DNA of 64,000 bases from Arthrobacter sp. S39 (GTDB taxonomy: Bacteria > Actinomycetota > Actinomycetes > Actinomycetales > Micrococcaceae), in assembly GCF_004320525.1 (NCBI RefSeq), contig NZ_SIHX01000014.1:28737-92736 (forward strand), written 5' to 3'. Made by a program: the position numbers and the translations under genes. Below are positions 17,214 to 26,368 of the stretch, one piece after another. The notes under the pieces are model-generated. The model was not told where the DNA came from, did not search any database, and worked only from the letters and a program-made list of their open reading frames with translations. Within the stretch, counting starts at the first letter, position 1, and each line of letters begins with the position of its first letter.

Positions 17214-18416
17214 ATGAGCAGGCACCAGCAAGCACCGTCACCGTCAGGCCCGGCCAGCGCTTCCATGCCAGTGCGGCGTGCGTCACCGGGGGAGCGGGCC
17301 GCGTCCGCGGGCGAACCGGCACATGCCCGCGGCCCTGACCCGGGCGCGTGGCTGCCGGAGGAGGCTGCCGAGGTGCTGCTGGTTACCGGGTCCGGCTTCC
17401 TGCAGGGTGAGGTGGAACGTATCGTCGCCGCCGCAGGCGGCAGGCTGCGTGCGGTGGCAGACGCCGTGGAAGCCGCAAGGTACTGGGACTCGTCGTCCGT
17501 GGTGCTTGTGGGCAGCGATGTCCGTGAACTGCCGCCCCGACGCCGCGCTCCTGCCGTGCTGGTGGGCCTCAACGGGGAGGGCGACAGCCTCTGGCACCTC
17601 GCGGCCGCCCTCGGAGCGGAGCGGGTAGCCGTGCTGCCCGATGCTGCGGCGTGGCTGGCCGAATACCTCAGCCGGTCGCGCTCGCCCCAGGCCGGTGGCC
17701 TGGTCCTGGGCGTCACCGGCGGATGCGGCGGCGCGGGAGCCACCACCGCCGCCATCTGGATCGCCCAGGCGGCTGCCGGGATGGGCGTCCGGGTGCTGCT
17801 GGTGGACGGTGATCCGTGGGGCGGCGGCCTGGAGTTGGCGCTGGCCGCCGAGGAACTCCCCGGCCTCCGCTGGCCGGACCTGGCCGGGGCCAGCGGAAGC
17901 ATCGATCCTGATCAGCTCTCTGATTCGCTGCCGATTACCGGTGGTTTTTCCTTCCTGTCCTGGCCGGGGAGCCGGGACCGTCCCGCGCCCGTGGATGCGG
18001 CAGCGGCCGGCGGCGTCCTTGATGCGGCCCGGCGTGGCTACGAACTGGTTGTGGTGGATATCGGGCGTGGTGCCGAGCCCCTGCACACCTTCGCCTGGGA
18101 TTGCGACCGGATCCTGGTGGTGGTTCCCGCCCAGCTGAAGGCAGCGGTGGCGTCGGCCCGGCTCCTTCAGGAGCTTCCGCCCGTGGAGGCCGCTTTGCTG
18201 GTCCGGGGAAAGCCCGGCGCAGCGCTGGACAGTGCCCTGATCGCCGATGCCGTGGGGCTTCCGGTCCACGGCCGGGTGCCAGACCTGCGCGGCGTGACGG
18301 GTGCCTCGGAGAGCGGACGCCTTCTTGAACTGGGGAAACGCCGCAGCGTGCGGCACTTTGCGGCTTCTGTCCTGGACCTGCTCGACGGCGACCTGGAAGC
18401 AGGAGTACTGCCGTGA
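17214..18416 (+). CDS. CpaE/Ssd-like MinD-type protein of the Tad locus
   Basis: 400 aa, first gene of the Tad cluster. An N-terminal receiver-like region of about 130 residues precedes a ParA/MinD domain starting LVLGVTGGCGGAGATTAAI. Its P-loop has Ala where the catalytic Lys of GK[ST] is usual, so ATP hydrolysis may be impaired. VLLVDGDPWGGGLELAL is the switch-like Asp region. In this neighbourhood, family members localise or regulate pilus assembly; the mycobacterial relative Ssd has been linked to septum control. CAGTGT lies 6 nt before the ATG. The stop overlaps the tadA start by 4 bp. Confidence 0.88.
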   Translation: MSRHQQAPSPSGPASASMPVRRASPGERAASAGEPAHARGPDPGAWLPEEAAEVLLVTGSGFLQGEVERIVAAAGGRLRAVADAVEAARYWDSSSVVLVGSDVRELPPRRRAPAVLVGLNGEGDSLWHLAAALGAERVAVLPDAAAWLAEYLSRSRSPQAGGLVLGVTGGCGGAGATTAAIWIAQAAAGMGVRVLLVDGDPWGGGLELALAAEELPGLRWPDLAGASGSIDPDQLSDSLPITGGFSFLSWPGSRDRPAPVDAAAAGGVLDAARRGYELVVVDIGRGAEPLHTFAWDCDRILVVVPAQLKAAVASARLLQELPPVEAALLVRGKPGAALDSALIADAVGLPVHGRVPDLRGVTGASESGRLLELGKRRSVRHFAASVLDLLDGDLEAGVLP

Positions 18417-19681
18417 ACGCCCGGGCTTCTCGGATCCCGGCATCTCCATCGTCACCTGAAGGGGCCCGCCGCCGCCAGGCGCGTGTCCTGGATTCCCGGT
18501 TTGTCGACTCCCGGGGCCTGGATTCAGGGCTGCTGGAATCGGTCCGGGAATCGGTGATGGCCGACGCCGGACCGGTCACGGCCTCACGGGTGGCCGCAGC
18601 CGTCCAGGCCACCGGGAAAATGCTCGGAACAGCCGGCTCGCTCGCTGCCGTGGAACGGATCAGCGCCGAGCTCAACGGCCTGGGGCCGCTTCAGGAGCTC
18701 ACCCGGGATCCGGCGGTGACGGACATCTTCGTCAACGCACCCGACTCCGTCTGGCTGGACCGGGGAAACGGGCTCGAACGCTCGGCCGTCTCCTTTGCCG
18801 GCGAAACCCAGGTCCGGGCGCTGGCGTCCCGGCTCGTGGCTGCCGGCGGGAGGCGCCTGGACGACGGCTCGCCCTGCGTGGACGTCCGGCTCGACGGCGG
18901 TTACCGCATCCATGCCGTCCTCCCGCCGATTTCCACGGCAGGCACCCTCCTGAGTGTCCGCATCCGGCGGGAGCAGGTTTTCACCCTCGATGAGCTGCGC
19001 GCCGGTGGGATGTTCGGCGAGACCGTCCAGGACGTCCTGGAACGCGTCGTCGGGCACCGGCTGAGTTTCCTGATCAGCGGTGCCACGGGATCAGGGAAAA
19101 CCACCCTGCTGTCCACGATGCTGAGCCTGTGCTCTCCGCGCGAGCGCATGGTCCTGATCGAGGACGCTTCCGAACTGAACCCCGTCCACCCGCACGTTGT
19201 GTCCCTGGAATCCAGGCATGGAAACCTCGAGGGCGGCGGCGGAGTGGACCTGGGCGAATTGGTCCGCCAGGCGCTGCGGATGCGGCCTGACCGGCTGGTA
19301 GTGGGCGAGTGCCGCGGCGCCGAGGTGCGGGAACTGCTGACCGCCATGAACACCGGCCACACCGGAGGCGGCGGAACCATCCACGCGAACACGGCCACGG
19401 CCGTTCCCGCCCGCCTGACGGCACTGGGAGCGCTGGCCGGACTGGGGCAGGAAGCGGTACGGCTGCAGGCCGCCAGTGCCCTGGACGTTGTCATCCACGT
19501 GGACAGGCCGCCGCGCGGGCGCCGGGTTGCGTGCATTGGTGTGATGGAGGAAGGCCAGGGCGGCTTGGCCGTCGTTCCCGCCCTGGAGATGCGACGGGAC
19601 CTGCTGACCCCGGGTCCGGCCTGGGGCCAGCTGGCCGTCCGGCTGGGCCTCGATGACCGCCTGACCGGAACAGCAGCGTGA
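18413..19681 (+). CDS. tadA: Tad/Flp secretion ATPase TadA (CpaF type)
   Basis: Type II/IV secretion system ATPase powering pilin assembly at the membrane, 422 aa. Walker A is ISGATGSGKTTLLS. The Walker B region is RPDRLVVGECRGAEVRELL, followed by the His-containing NTGHTGGGGTIHAN. The N-terminal domain contains LTRDPAVTDIFVNAPDSVWL. GTG start at 18413 overlaps the upstream stop. Its partners are the two TadB/TadC-type membrane proteins immediately downstream. Confidence 0.94.
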   Translation: MNARASRIPASPSSPEGARRRQARVLDSRFVDSRGLDSGLLESVRESVMADAGPVTASRVAAAVQATGKMLGTAGSLAAVERISAELNGLGPLQELTRDPAVTDIFVNAPDSVWLDRGNGLERSAVSFAGETQVRALASRLVAAGGRRLDDGSPCVDVRLDGGYRIHAVLPPISTAGTLLSVRIRREQVFTLDELRAGGMFGETVQDVLERVVGHRLSFLISGATGSGKTTLLSTMLSLCSPRERMVLIEDASELNPVHPHVVSLESRHGNLEGGGGVDLGELVRQALRMRPDRLVVGECRGAEVRELLTAMNTGHTGGGGTIHANTATAVPARLTALGALAGLGQEAVRLQAASALDVVIHVDRPPRGRRVACIGVMEEGQGGLAVVPALEMRRDLLTPGPAWGQLAVRLGLDDRLTGTAA

Positions 19682-20538
19682 CTGCGCTACTGGCCGGCTG
19701 CCTGTTCCTGGCCGTCTGGCTCTTCCTGCGGCCGGCCCGGACTGCCGCCGTCCGGTTCCGCCATGCCGTTGGCAGCGCTGCGGGCGTTGGGGCTGATTCC
19801 GGAGCAGGCTTGTCAGGCGCATCCGGCCGGGGAAGGTCCGATGGCGGCATTTCCCTAGGGCAAGCGGCGCTGGCGGGGCTCCTGCGGCGGAGAAGCAGTA
19901 GCTCCGGCAACATCTCCATGACCCTGGTCGTTCAGCAGCTGGCGGCGCTGCTGAAGGGCGGCAGGACCCCCGCGCGGCTCTGGGATGAATTGTGGTTCCT
20001 GTACTCCGAACGGCCGGATGCTGCCCGGAACAGCGGCACCCCTGCCGGCCAGACCTCCGTGGCACGCCTGAGCCTCGGCTCTGAGGGGGTGCTCGGCGCG
20101 GCCCGGGCTGCCGCGTTCCGAGGCGCGCCGGTGTCGGACGCCATCGGGAGCGCGGTCCCGCCGGCCTTTCGGCAAGCGGGCGGCCGGGAGCCTCGGATCT
20201 GGGTCCAGTTGGCGGCATGCTTTGACATCGCGGAGGCCAGCGGCTGCCCGCTCGCTGACGTGCTGACACGGTTCGCCGCCCAGCTGGAAGTGGAGGACGA
20301 CGCCGAAGCGGCCCGGCAGACTGCGCTCGCCGGCCCCCGGGCCACCGTCAGCCTGCTGACGTGGCTGCCACTGATGGGACTTGGGCTGGGCATCGCTTTG
20401 GGCGTGGATCCGTTGGCCATCCTGGTCGGGACCCCGCTTGGACTGGCGTCCCTCGCGGCCGGCATCGTTCTGACCGTCGCCGGCCGGATCTGGTCGGCCC
20501 GGCTGGTCCACGGGGCCGCCGGGGCGGGGGTGCCATGA
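19678..20538 (+). CDS. tadB: TadB-like inner-membrane platform protein
   Basis: 286 aa, type II secretion F-domain protein expected to bind TadA and form the assembly platform. An N-terminal helix (residues 1-20) is followed by a soluble region (SMTLVVQQLAALLKGGRTPA and WVQLAACFDIAEASGCPLAD) and C-terminal helices (ATVSLLTWLPLMGLGLGIAL and a further one). GTG start overlaps the tadA stop by 4 bp, and its own stop overlaps tadC. Confidence 0.88.
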   Translation: MTALLAGCLFLAVWLFLRPARTAAVRFRHAVGSAAGVGADSGAGLSGASGRGRSDGGISLGQAALAGLLRRRSSSSGNISMTLVVQQLAALLKGGRTPARLWDELWFLYSERPDAARNSGTPAGQTSVARLSLGSEGVLGAARAAAFRGAPVSDAIGSAVPPAFRQAGGREPRIWVQLAACFDIAEASGCPLADVLTRFAAQLEVEDDAEAARQTALAGPRATVSLLTWLPLMGLGLGIALGVDPLAILVGTPLGLASLAAGIVLTVAGRIWSARLVHGAAGAGVP

Positions 20539-21146
20539 CCTCCCTGCTGCCTGCCGCCGTCGTGCTGGGATGCCTGGCTGCCGCCGCGGTCCTTGCTTTC
20601 GCCGGGCCGGGACGGGTGGGGCAACGGCTGAGGAGCTTGCAGCGTGGTCCGGGAACAGATTCGCGTCCTGGTCGGGCGCCGGGCGAACGGCGCAGCGAGT
20701 TGCCTGGAAGTCCCGACGGCCTGCGGGACACCGCGATGATGCTGGAACTGGTGGCCGCCATGCTGGACGCCGGGTCCGGCATCGGGCGTTCACTGGAACA
20801 CGTCGCAGGCACGGCGTCCCCGGGGTACCGCCGGTCACTCCGGCCTGTTGTCGCCGCCCTGGCCATCGGGGCCGACTGGGAGACTGCCTGGCGCAGCTCC
20901 GAAGTCCGGCTGCCGGAAATACTGGAAATGCGCGACGCCCTGGGCTTCGCGGCCCTGACCGGGGCCCCGTCGTCTGCCATCCTGTACGCCCAGGCCGCCA
21001 GAATCCGCCGTGAGAGGTTCCGGGCGGCCGAAAAGCGCGCTGCGTCCCTCGGCGTGAAACTGGTGATTCCCTTGGGGCTGTGTTCGCTTCCGGCCTTCAT
21101 CTGCCTTGGCGTGGTCCCCGTGCTGCTTGCCCTGGTGCCCTCCTGA
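20535..21146 (+). CDS. tadC: TadC-like inner-membrane platform protein
   Basis: 203 aa, second F-domain platform protein. Start ATG 20535 overlaps the tadB stop; the open frame upstream to 20361 is antisense-like and rejected. Visible are an N-terminal helix (LPAAVVLGCLAAAAVLAF), the F-domain helices (TAMMLELVAAMLDAGSGIGR and RAAEKRAASLGVKLVIPLGL) and a C-terminal helix. A 209-bp gap follows before the pilin candidate. Confidence 0.87.
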   Translation: MTSLLPAAVVLGCLAAAAVLAFAGPGRVGQRLRSLQRGPGTDSRPGRAPGERRSELPGSPDGLRDTAMMLELVAAMLDAGSGIGRSLEHVAGTASPGYRRSLRPVVAALAIGADWETAWRSSEVRLPEILEMRDALGFAALTGAPSSAILYAQAARIRRERFRAAEKRAASLGVKLVIPLGLCSLPAFICLGVVPVLLALVPS

Positions 21147-21355
21147 CCCCTGTGTCCCCGCCCGTGCCCCGCTCCTGACCAGCGCAAGCCTTTGAACCAT
21201 TTCGTCGCGCCCCGGTTCTTTCCTCACAACTCCTCCACAACGGCGGCGAGCCACCCGCTTATCCACTTACGACAACCGGTCCCTTACCGGCGCCGGGCCG
21301 GCCCGGAAGAGTCGGAGGTGCCGGCAACCGGGCCGGACCGCTGAAAGGAAAAACC

Positions 21356-21691
21356 ATGTTGATGAACCAAAGCACCGCCGTCGCCGCCACGGAACACCGG
21401 GCTTCAGCCGCCGGGGCCGCAGCCGAAGCAGTTCCCACAGCCAAGCAGCGGGGTGCGGCCGCGGAGACGGACAGCAACGTTGTGGAGCTGTACCCAGGCG
21501 CCAGCGGACGCGGGCAACGCCGCGGCCGGATGCGCCGCCTCGGATCGGAAGCCGGCATGGCTACCGCGGAATATGCCATCGCCACTCTCGCAGCCGTGGG
21601 GTTCGCAGGGCTGCTGGTATTCATCCTTCGCAGTGATGAGGTGCGCGGCTTCCTCCTGAACCTGATCCGCACGGCGCTGGCCCTGCCATGA
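21356..21691 (+). CDS. DUF4244 protein, candidate Flp-type pilin
   Basis: 111 aa. A hydrophilic leader of about 64 residues ends in Gly (GSEAG), followed by MATAEYAIATLAAVGFAGLL. Cleavage after Gly would give a mature protein of about 47 residues with Glu5-Tyr6, the Flp-pilin signature, and one hydrophobic helix. The leader is unusually long for a pilin. AAGGA precedes the ATG at 21356. Its stop overlaps the TadE gene. Function is inferred from motif and position. Confidence 0.85.
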   Translation: MLMNQSTAVAATEHRASAAGAAAEAVPTAKQRGAAAETDSNVVELYPGASGRGQRRGRMRRLGSEAGMATAEYAIATLAAVGFAGLLVFILRSDEVRGFLLNLIRTALALP

Positions 21692-22242
21692 CCCGGGTGC
21701 GGCCCAGGCTCCGGCCCGATCGCCGGGCCGGTTGCTCCCAGCGCGGCCGCCCCGGGCGGGGGAACGCCCGCGGAGCCGTGACTGCGGAGTTCGCGGTGGC
21801 TCTTCCGGCCGTGCTCCTGCTCCTGGCGCTGTTGCTTGCGGGTGCGGCTGCGGGAGCTACCCAGCTGCGGCTTGAAGAGGCAGCGCTCGCCAGCGCCAGG
21901 GCACTGGCCCGGGGTGAAGGCCCGGCCGCGGCCGAAGCGATCGTGGGCAGGCTGGCCGGGTCCTCCGCCACCGCGTCCATCGCCGCCGACGGCGAATGGG
22001 TCAGCGTCACCGTTGCAGACAGGGTGGCTGGGCCGCTGGGGGCAACGGTGCCGTGGACGCTGACGGCCAGGGCCTCCACCCGCAATGAAACCGCGCGGGC
22101 TCAGGGCCGGACTGCGCCCAGTACGGCTGCCCAAAGTACGGCTGCCCAAAGCACGGCTGCTGCCAATGGCGCCGCCGCCCAACGCGCTGCGGCCCTCGAA
22201 ACGGCGTGGACGCGGCACCCGACCATGGCGGCCGCGGCATGA
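21688..22242 (+). CDS. tadE: TadE-family pseudopilin
   Basis: 184 aa. The prepilin-like site RG|AVTAEFAVALPAVLL has Glu5-Phe6 after the cleavable Gly, then one membrane helix (LPAVLLLLALLLAGAAAGA) and an extracytoplasmic tail. The C-terminus carries a short tandem repeat (Ser-Thr-Ala-Ala-Gln units) encoded by 15-bp DNA repeats at 22120-22149. It overlaps both neighbours by 4 bp. In Tad systems TadE is a minor pilin needed for assembly. Confidence 0.88.
   Translation: MTRVRPRLRPDRRAGCSQRGRPGRGNARGAVTAEFAVALPAVLLLLALLLAGAAAGATQLRLEEAALASARALARGEGPAAAEAIVGRLAGSSATASIAADGEWVSVTVADRVAGPLGATVPWTLTARASTRNETARAQGRTAPSTAAQSTAAQSTAAANGAAAQRAAALETAWTRHPTMAAAA
22120..22160 (+). repeat. 15-bp tandem repeat in tadE
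   Basis: AGTACGGCTGCCCAA occurs twice in tandem (22120-22134, 22135-22149), followed by a degenerate third unit. It stays in frame and adds five residues per unit, so copy number could vary by slippage without a frameshift. Confidence 0.75.
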
Positions 22243-22598
22243 GCGGCGGCCTCCTGGACCACGGCGAGCGCGGATCCGGAACCGTCCTGGCCGCCGGACT
22301 GGCACTGGTGGTGATCATGGCCATGTCACTGGTGCTGTTGCTGGCCCAGTCGGCCGTGATGGCCAGCCGGGCGGCGGCAGCGGCGGATCTTGCGGCACTC
22401 GCCGCGGCGGACGCCCTCCGCGGCCTGACCGTGGGGGAGCCGTGCGCAGTCGCGGCGGACGTCGCCGGCCAGCACGCCGCCAGGGTAGTCAGCTGCAGCG
22501 AAGGCGCGGGACAGACCGTAGAGGTCAGCACCGAGCTCGTAGCCAGGACCGTACTGGGAACAGCCACCGGCCGTGCCAGGGCAGGCCCGCCGCCGTAG
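22239..22598 (+). CDS. TadE-like protein of the helicase/secretion neighbourhood (Rv3654c type)
   Basis: 119 aa. Start ATG 22239 overlaps the tadE stop by 4 bp. ERGSGTVLAAGLALVVIMAM gives a prepilin-like Gly followed by a helix, but residue 5 after the Gly is Leu rather than Glu, unlike the two genes before it. AAAAADLAALAAADALRG is typical of the Rv3654c group. It is the last gene of the Tad operon and converges with the helicase (77-bp gap). Confidence 0.85.
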   Translation: MSGGLLDHGERGSGTVLAAGLALVVIMAMSLVLLLAQSAVMASRAAAAADLAALAAADALRGLTVGEPCAVAADVAGQHAARVVSCSEGAGQTVEVSTELVARTVLGTATGRARAGPPP

Positions 22599-22675
22599 CG
22601 CGCAACGTCCGGGCCGCCGGTACTGAAGTGCTCCGGGTCTGGCGTGCTCAAACCCTGAAACAGAGGAGGGTGGGG

Positions 22676-25048
22676 CTACAAGGCGACGGGAGATGCCTCG
22701 CTGGCGTCCTTGAGCAGGACATCTATAAGGGTGATCGCAGCCGCCTTGTCCAGCGGATTGTTCTTGTTCCCGCATTTGGGGGACTGCACGCAGGACGGGC
22801 AGCCGGCTTCGCATTCGCAGGCCTCGATGGCGTCCCGGGTGGCTGCGAGCCACACCTTGGCCTTATCGAAGCCGCGCTCGGCGAAGCCCGCGCCGCCAGG
22901 GTGCCCGTCATACACAAAGATGGTGGGCACCCCGGTGTCGGCGTGGATGGCGGTCGACACACCGCCAATGTCCCACCGGTCGCTGGAAGCCACCAAGGGC
23001 AGGAGCCCGATCGCGGCGTGTTCGGCCGCGTGGAGGGCGCCGGGAAACTGCGCCTCAATGAGCCCCGCAGCCGTGAGGGAGCGGTTCTCCACCACGAACC
23101 AGACGGCCTTGGTGAACAAATCCCGGGCGCCGAGCTCCAGCGGCTCCTCACCCAGGATCTCATTGGAGATCAGGGCCTTGCGCTGAAAGGAGACCACCTG
23201 CGTTGTCACCTTCACATCACCGAAGTGCACGGCGACATCGCCCCATTGCACCGTGCGCAGGGTCTCCAGAACTTCGATCTGGGTCACGTCACGGGCAGTG
23301 GTGTAATAGTCCGGATTCGCCCGACGGACAACCACGCAGTGTTCGTCCTCGTTCAGGTCTTCCACCACGTAGCTGTCACCCTGGTGGACGTAGACGGCCC
23401 CGGTATGGGCCTGGTAGTGCGTCTGCGGGGAGTCCATTGTCCCCAGCAGGGAGCCGGTATCGGCATCAACAATGCTGACCGGGCCGCCACCGTCGGCGCG
23501 GAGGTTCACCATGGCGGCGGCGCTTTGCGAGTGCGTCCAGAACCAGCCAGCGGGGCGGCGCCGGAGGTAGCCCTGGGCCACCAGCTGTCCCAGCAGCTTC
23601 TCGGCCGTGCTGCCGAAAAGGCCGAGCTCGGACACACCGAGCGGCAGCTCCGCAGCCGCGGCGCACAGGTGCGGCCCCAACACGTACGGATTGGAGGGAT
23701 CAAAAACCGTGGCCTCTACGGAGACATCAAAAATTGCCTCAGGATGGTTCACCAAATAGGTATCAAGCGGGTCATCGCTGGCCACAAACGCGGCGATGGC
23801 GTCCTGTCCTGCGCGGCCCGCCCGGCCGATCTGCTGGAAGAGGGATGCCCTGGTACCGGGCCAGCCGGCCACCAGGACCGCATCCAGGCCGGAAATATCA
23901 ATCCCGAGCTCCAGCGCCGAAGTGCTCGAAACACCCAGCAGCTCACCGGACCGGAGGGCCTTCTCCAGGGCACGGCGTTCTTCCGGCAGGTAACCGGAAC
24001 GGTAGGCCGCCACCCGCTGCGGCAGGCTGGGGTCCACCTCATCCAGCAGGCGCTTCGTGATCGAAGAAATCGTCTCCGCGCCGCGTCGGGACTTGATGAA
24101 CGCGATGGTACGGATCCGTGCGGAAACCAGGTTCGCCAGCAGGTCAGCGGTTTCCGCCACCGCGGTCCGCCGCTCCTTGGCGCCGTTCTCACCCTTGAGT
24201 TCGGTCAGCGCGGGCTCCCAGAAGGCCACGGTGGTGGCACCGTGCGGGGAACAGTCCTCGGAGACGGCCCGGACCGGGGCGCCGATCAGCCGTCCGAAGG
24301 ACGTGCCTGGCTCGGACGCGGTAGCGGAGGCGGCAATAAACACCGGCTCCGGCCGGGACGTTCCTGCACCGTAGTAGGCGCAGATGCGGCGCAGCCTCCG
24401 CATCAGGTTGGCCACATGGGAGCCAAAGACGCCCCGGTAGCTGTGGGCTTCGTCCACGATGACGTACCGCAGCCGCCGGAAGAAGCTTGCCCACCAGGCG
24501 TGGTTCGGCAGGATCCCGAAGTGGAGCATGTCCGGGTTGGCGAGAATGACGTTGGCATGATCGCGGATCCAGCGGCGGGAAGCGGGGTCGGTGTCGCCGT
24601 CGTACGTTTCAGCCCTCACCGTGGGCAGCTTCAAGGCGCGGATGGCAGCCAACTGGTCCGCGGCCAGGGCCTTGGTGGGGGACAGATAAAGCGTCACGGC
24701 GCCGTCGTCGTGGATTTTTCCGGGCTCGGACAGGACCCGGAGCTCGGAACGGTGGATGGCGTCCAGCGCCGGCAATTGGTACGCGAGGGATTTTCCGGAC
24801 GCAGTACCGGTGGCGATGACCACATTTTCGCCGCCGTGGGCGAGGTCGGCGGCCTCAATCTGGTGCCGGTACGGTTCATGGATGCCCAGCGAGCCGTAGG
24901 CTGCAACCAGGTCCGGATGCGCCCAGGCAGGCCAGGGCGCGTGGACAGCCTTCCGGGCGGGAATCGTGCGGACATGACGGAGCTGTTCCGGGTCCGGGCC
25001 GCGGCCCAGCAGGGGAATCAGGGAGTCATGGGGGATCACCGACAACAT
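22676..25048 (-). CDS. DEAD/DEAH-box helicase with C-terminal four-Cys DUF1998 region (MrfA/YprA type)
   Basis: About 790 aa. Helicase motifs: TGTASGKSLAYQLP (I), VIVDEAHSYRG (II, DEAH), AASATASEP (III), STSALELGIDISGLDAVLVA and QQIGRAGRAGQ (VI). The C-terminus carries CECEAGCPSCVQSPKCG, the metal-binding cysteines of the DUF1998 domain. Bacillus MrfA in this family acts in mitomycin-lesion repair; mycobacterial Rv3649 sits in the same neighbourhood. Start is uncertain. ATG 25048 leaves a 19-bp gap to the upstream gene, while ATG 25096 would overlap that gene by 29 bp. No exonuclease partner MrfB is visible. Confidence 0.9.
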   Translation of the reverse strand: MLSVIPHDSLIPLLGRGPDPEQLRHVRTIPARKAVHAPWPAWAHPDLVAAYGSLGIHEPYRHQIEAADLAHGGENVVIATGTASGKSLAYQLPALDAIHRSELRVLSEPGKIHDDGAVTLYLSPTKALAADQLAAIRALKLPTVRAETYDGDTDPASRRWIRDHANVILANPDMLHFGILPNHAWWASFFRRLRYVIVDEAHSYRGVFGSHVANLMRRLRRICAYYGAGTSRPEPVFIAASATASEPGTSFGRLIGAPVRAVSEDCSPHGATTVAFWEPALTELKGENGAKERRTAVAETADLLANLVSARIRTIAFIKSRRGAETISSITKRLLDEVDPSLPQRVAAYRSGYLPEERRALEKALRSGELLGVSSTSALELGIDISGLDAVLVAGWPGTRASLFQQIGRAGRAGQDAIAAFVASDDPLDTYLVNHPEAIFDVSVEATVFDPSNPYVLGPHLCAAAAELPLGVSELGLFGSTAEKLLGQLVAQGYLRRRPAGWFWTHSQSAAAMVNLRADGGGPVSIVDADTGSLLGTMDSPQTHYQAHTGAVYVHQGDSYVVEDLNEDEHCVVVRRANPDYYTTARDVTQIEVLETLRTVQWGDVAVHFGDVKVTTQVVSFQRKALISNEILGEEPLELGARDLFTKAVWFVVENRSLTAAGLIEAQFPGALHAAEHAAIGLLPLVASSDRWDIGGVSTAIHADTGVPTIFVYDGHPGGAGFAERGFDKAKVWLAATRDAIEACECEAGCPSCVQSPKCGNKNNPLDKAAAITLIDVLLKDASEASPVAL

Positions 25049-25067
25049 TCTGTCATTCGGGGAAAAA

Positions 25068-25760
25068 TCAGCCGACGGACAGGTCTGCGCCTTCATCGGA
25101 CGTGGACAGCATCAGGACCCGGCAAACAGTGGACCAGCCCAGATGGGAATACAGCTTCTGGCCGTCGATGGAAGCCAGCAACAGTCCGTTTTCCACATCC
25201 GGTCCGATGGCCTGCGCGGCCAGGGCCTTCATGATGAAGCTGCCCAGGCCTCGGCGCTGGAACGCCGGTTGGACCACAATCTTGTCGAATATCGCAGTCT
25301 CGCCCACCACAAAAACCCTGCCGCTCGCCGCCACCGTGTCACCCGAACGGACCACCGCGTGGTGGACGCCGTCGAGTTCCGATGTGACCAGGTTGAGGTC
25401 GTCGTCGGAGAGCCACGGATCCTCTGTATCCTGGGTGGCCATGTCGACAATCATCATGGCCTGCGAAGCGGAGGTGACATTCAGGCCGTGCTTTTGGGCC
25501 AGGGTTGTGTAGCGCGCGACGTCGTTGGTCAGGACAGTCAGGATCCTCGCCGGAGCTTCGGCAGTCTTGGCCACCAGACCAGCAAACTCCTCGTCTGAAG
25601 GATCGTGGGCGAAGTATTCCCAGTCCCCGGTGGTGTCTTTCCGCAGGGCAGCGGGGAACCGCCCTTCGGTGGCAGTCTGGTAGCCGCGGCAGCCGGCCCA
25701 GCCGGCCACCCAGACTTCAAGAAGGTGTGTGATGTCTCCAACCAAGGCGTCCGGACTCAT
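25068..25760 (-). CDS. GNAT family N-acetyltransferase
   Basis: 230 aa. The C-terminal GNAT domain has VVQPAFQRRGLGSFIMKAL, the acetyl-CoA-binding R/Q-x-x-G-x-G/A motif. The N-terminal half (EVWVAGWAGCRGYQTATEG) is not recognised. TACTCT lies 6 nt before ATG 25760, supporting that start over the in-frame TTG at 25793. It is 19 bp upstream of the helicase, so the two may be co-transcribed. Acceptor substrate unknown. Confidence 0.85.
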   Translation of the reverse strand: MSPDALVGDITHLLEVWVAGWAGCRGYQTATEGRFPAALRKDTTGDWEYFAHDPSDEEFAGLVAKTAEAPARILTVLTNDVARYTTLAQKHGLNVTSASQAMMIVDMATQDTEDPWLSDDDLNLVTSELDGVHHAVVRSGDTVAASGRVFVVGETAIFDKIVVQPAFQRRGLGSFIMKALAAQAIGPDVENGLLLASIDGQKLYSHLGWSTVCRVLMLSTSDEGADLSVG

Positions 25761-25855
25761 GTGATGAGAGTATTCCAGCGCTGTCACTAGCAACAGGGGG
25801 TGCGGTACCCCGATGTGACTTGCTTACGCAATTGTGATCCGGCAAGACTGGCCGA

Positions 25856-26323
25856 ATGCCCGCCGCGAAAGACCACTCCGCCCCGTACACGCTGCCGCTC
25901 TCCTTGCTTGTCTGCGTCGCCGCGACGGTGGCGGCGGTCGGCAGCGCCCGATACTGGGAGGCGGCCACTGGCCTCAGCTACTGGGCGTGGCTGGCCTGCG
26001 GGATCGTGCCACTGGTCGGGGGCGCGCTGATCCATCAGAGAACGAAGCAGCGGCTGGTGTTCCTGGGATCCCGCGCGGAACCGGACGGAGTGCGGCGGCC
26101 CGGGCTCGGCGGGCTCCTCACCGCGCTGGTCCTCTTCCTGCTGCCGCGGCTTGCGGGAGACGGCGCCGCCGCGCTCGCAGCAGACAGTGGCGCGCACGCC
26201 ATGGTGGTCGCTGCGACGGCAACCGTGGCGACCTTCGGCGCCGTCGTCCTCGGCTACCGGGCCGCCGAAACCGCGCTGAACAGGCGCGACGCAGCCCTGG
26301 CAGCGAGGCAGGCCGGCCCCTAA
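25856..26323 (+). CDS. small membrane protein of unknown function
   Basis: 155 aa with four hydrophobic stretches (residues about 12-30, 41-58, 84-100, 118-138), e.g. WAWLACGIVPLVGGALIHQR. No family recognised. A longer Arg-rich frame over the same bases (25834-26349) lacks protein-like composition. AAGACT lies 6 nt before the ATG and TTGCTT 18 bp further up, a plausible promoter for a leaderless transcript. It is followed by trhO on the same strand (45-bp gap). Confidence 0.72.
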   Translation: MPAAKDHSAPYTLPLSLLVCVAATVAAVGSARYWEAATGLSYWAWLACGIVPLVGGALIHQRTKQRLVFLGSRAEPDGVRRPGLGGLLTALVLFLLPRLAGDGAAALAADSGAHAMVVAATATVATFGAVVLGYRAAETALNRRDAALAARQAGP

Positions 26324-26355
26324 GGCGCGGGACCGGCCCGGCACGGTGAAGCCAG

Positions 26356-26361
26356 TACCCT
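26356..26361 (+). promoter_or_regulatory. -10 box for a leaderless trhO mRNA
   Basis: TACCCT, 7 nt before the GTG at 26369. No ribosome-binding site is present between them. Confidence 0.5.
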
Positions 26362-26368
26362 TAAATAC

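Noticed and set aside
22085..25234. 1049-codon open frame on the plus strand
   Set aside because: Antisense to the MrfA-like helicase and overlapping two TadE genes. Composition is Arg/Gly/His/Gln-rich with no domain, a typical high-GC shadow.
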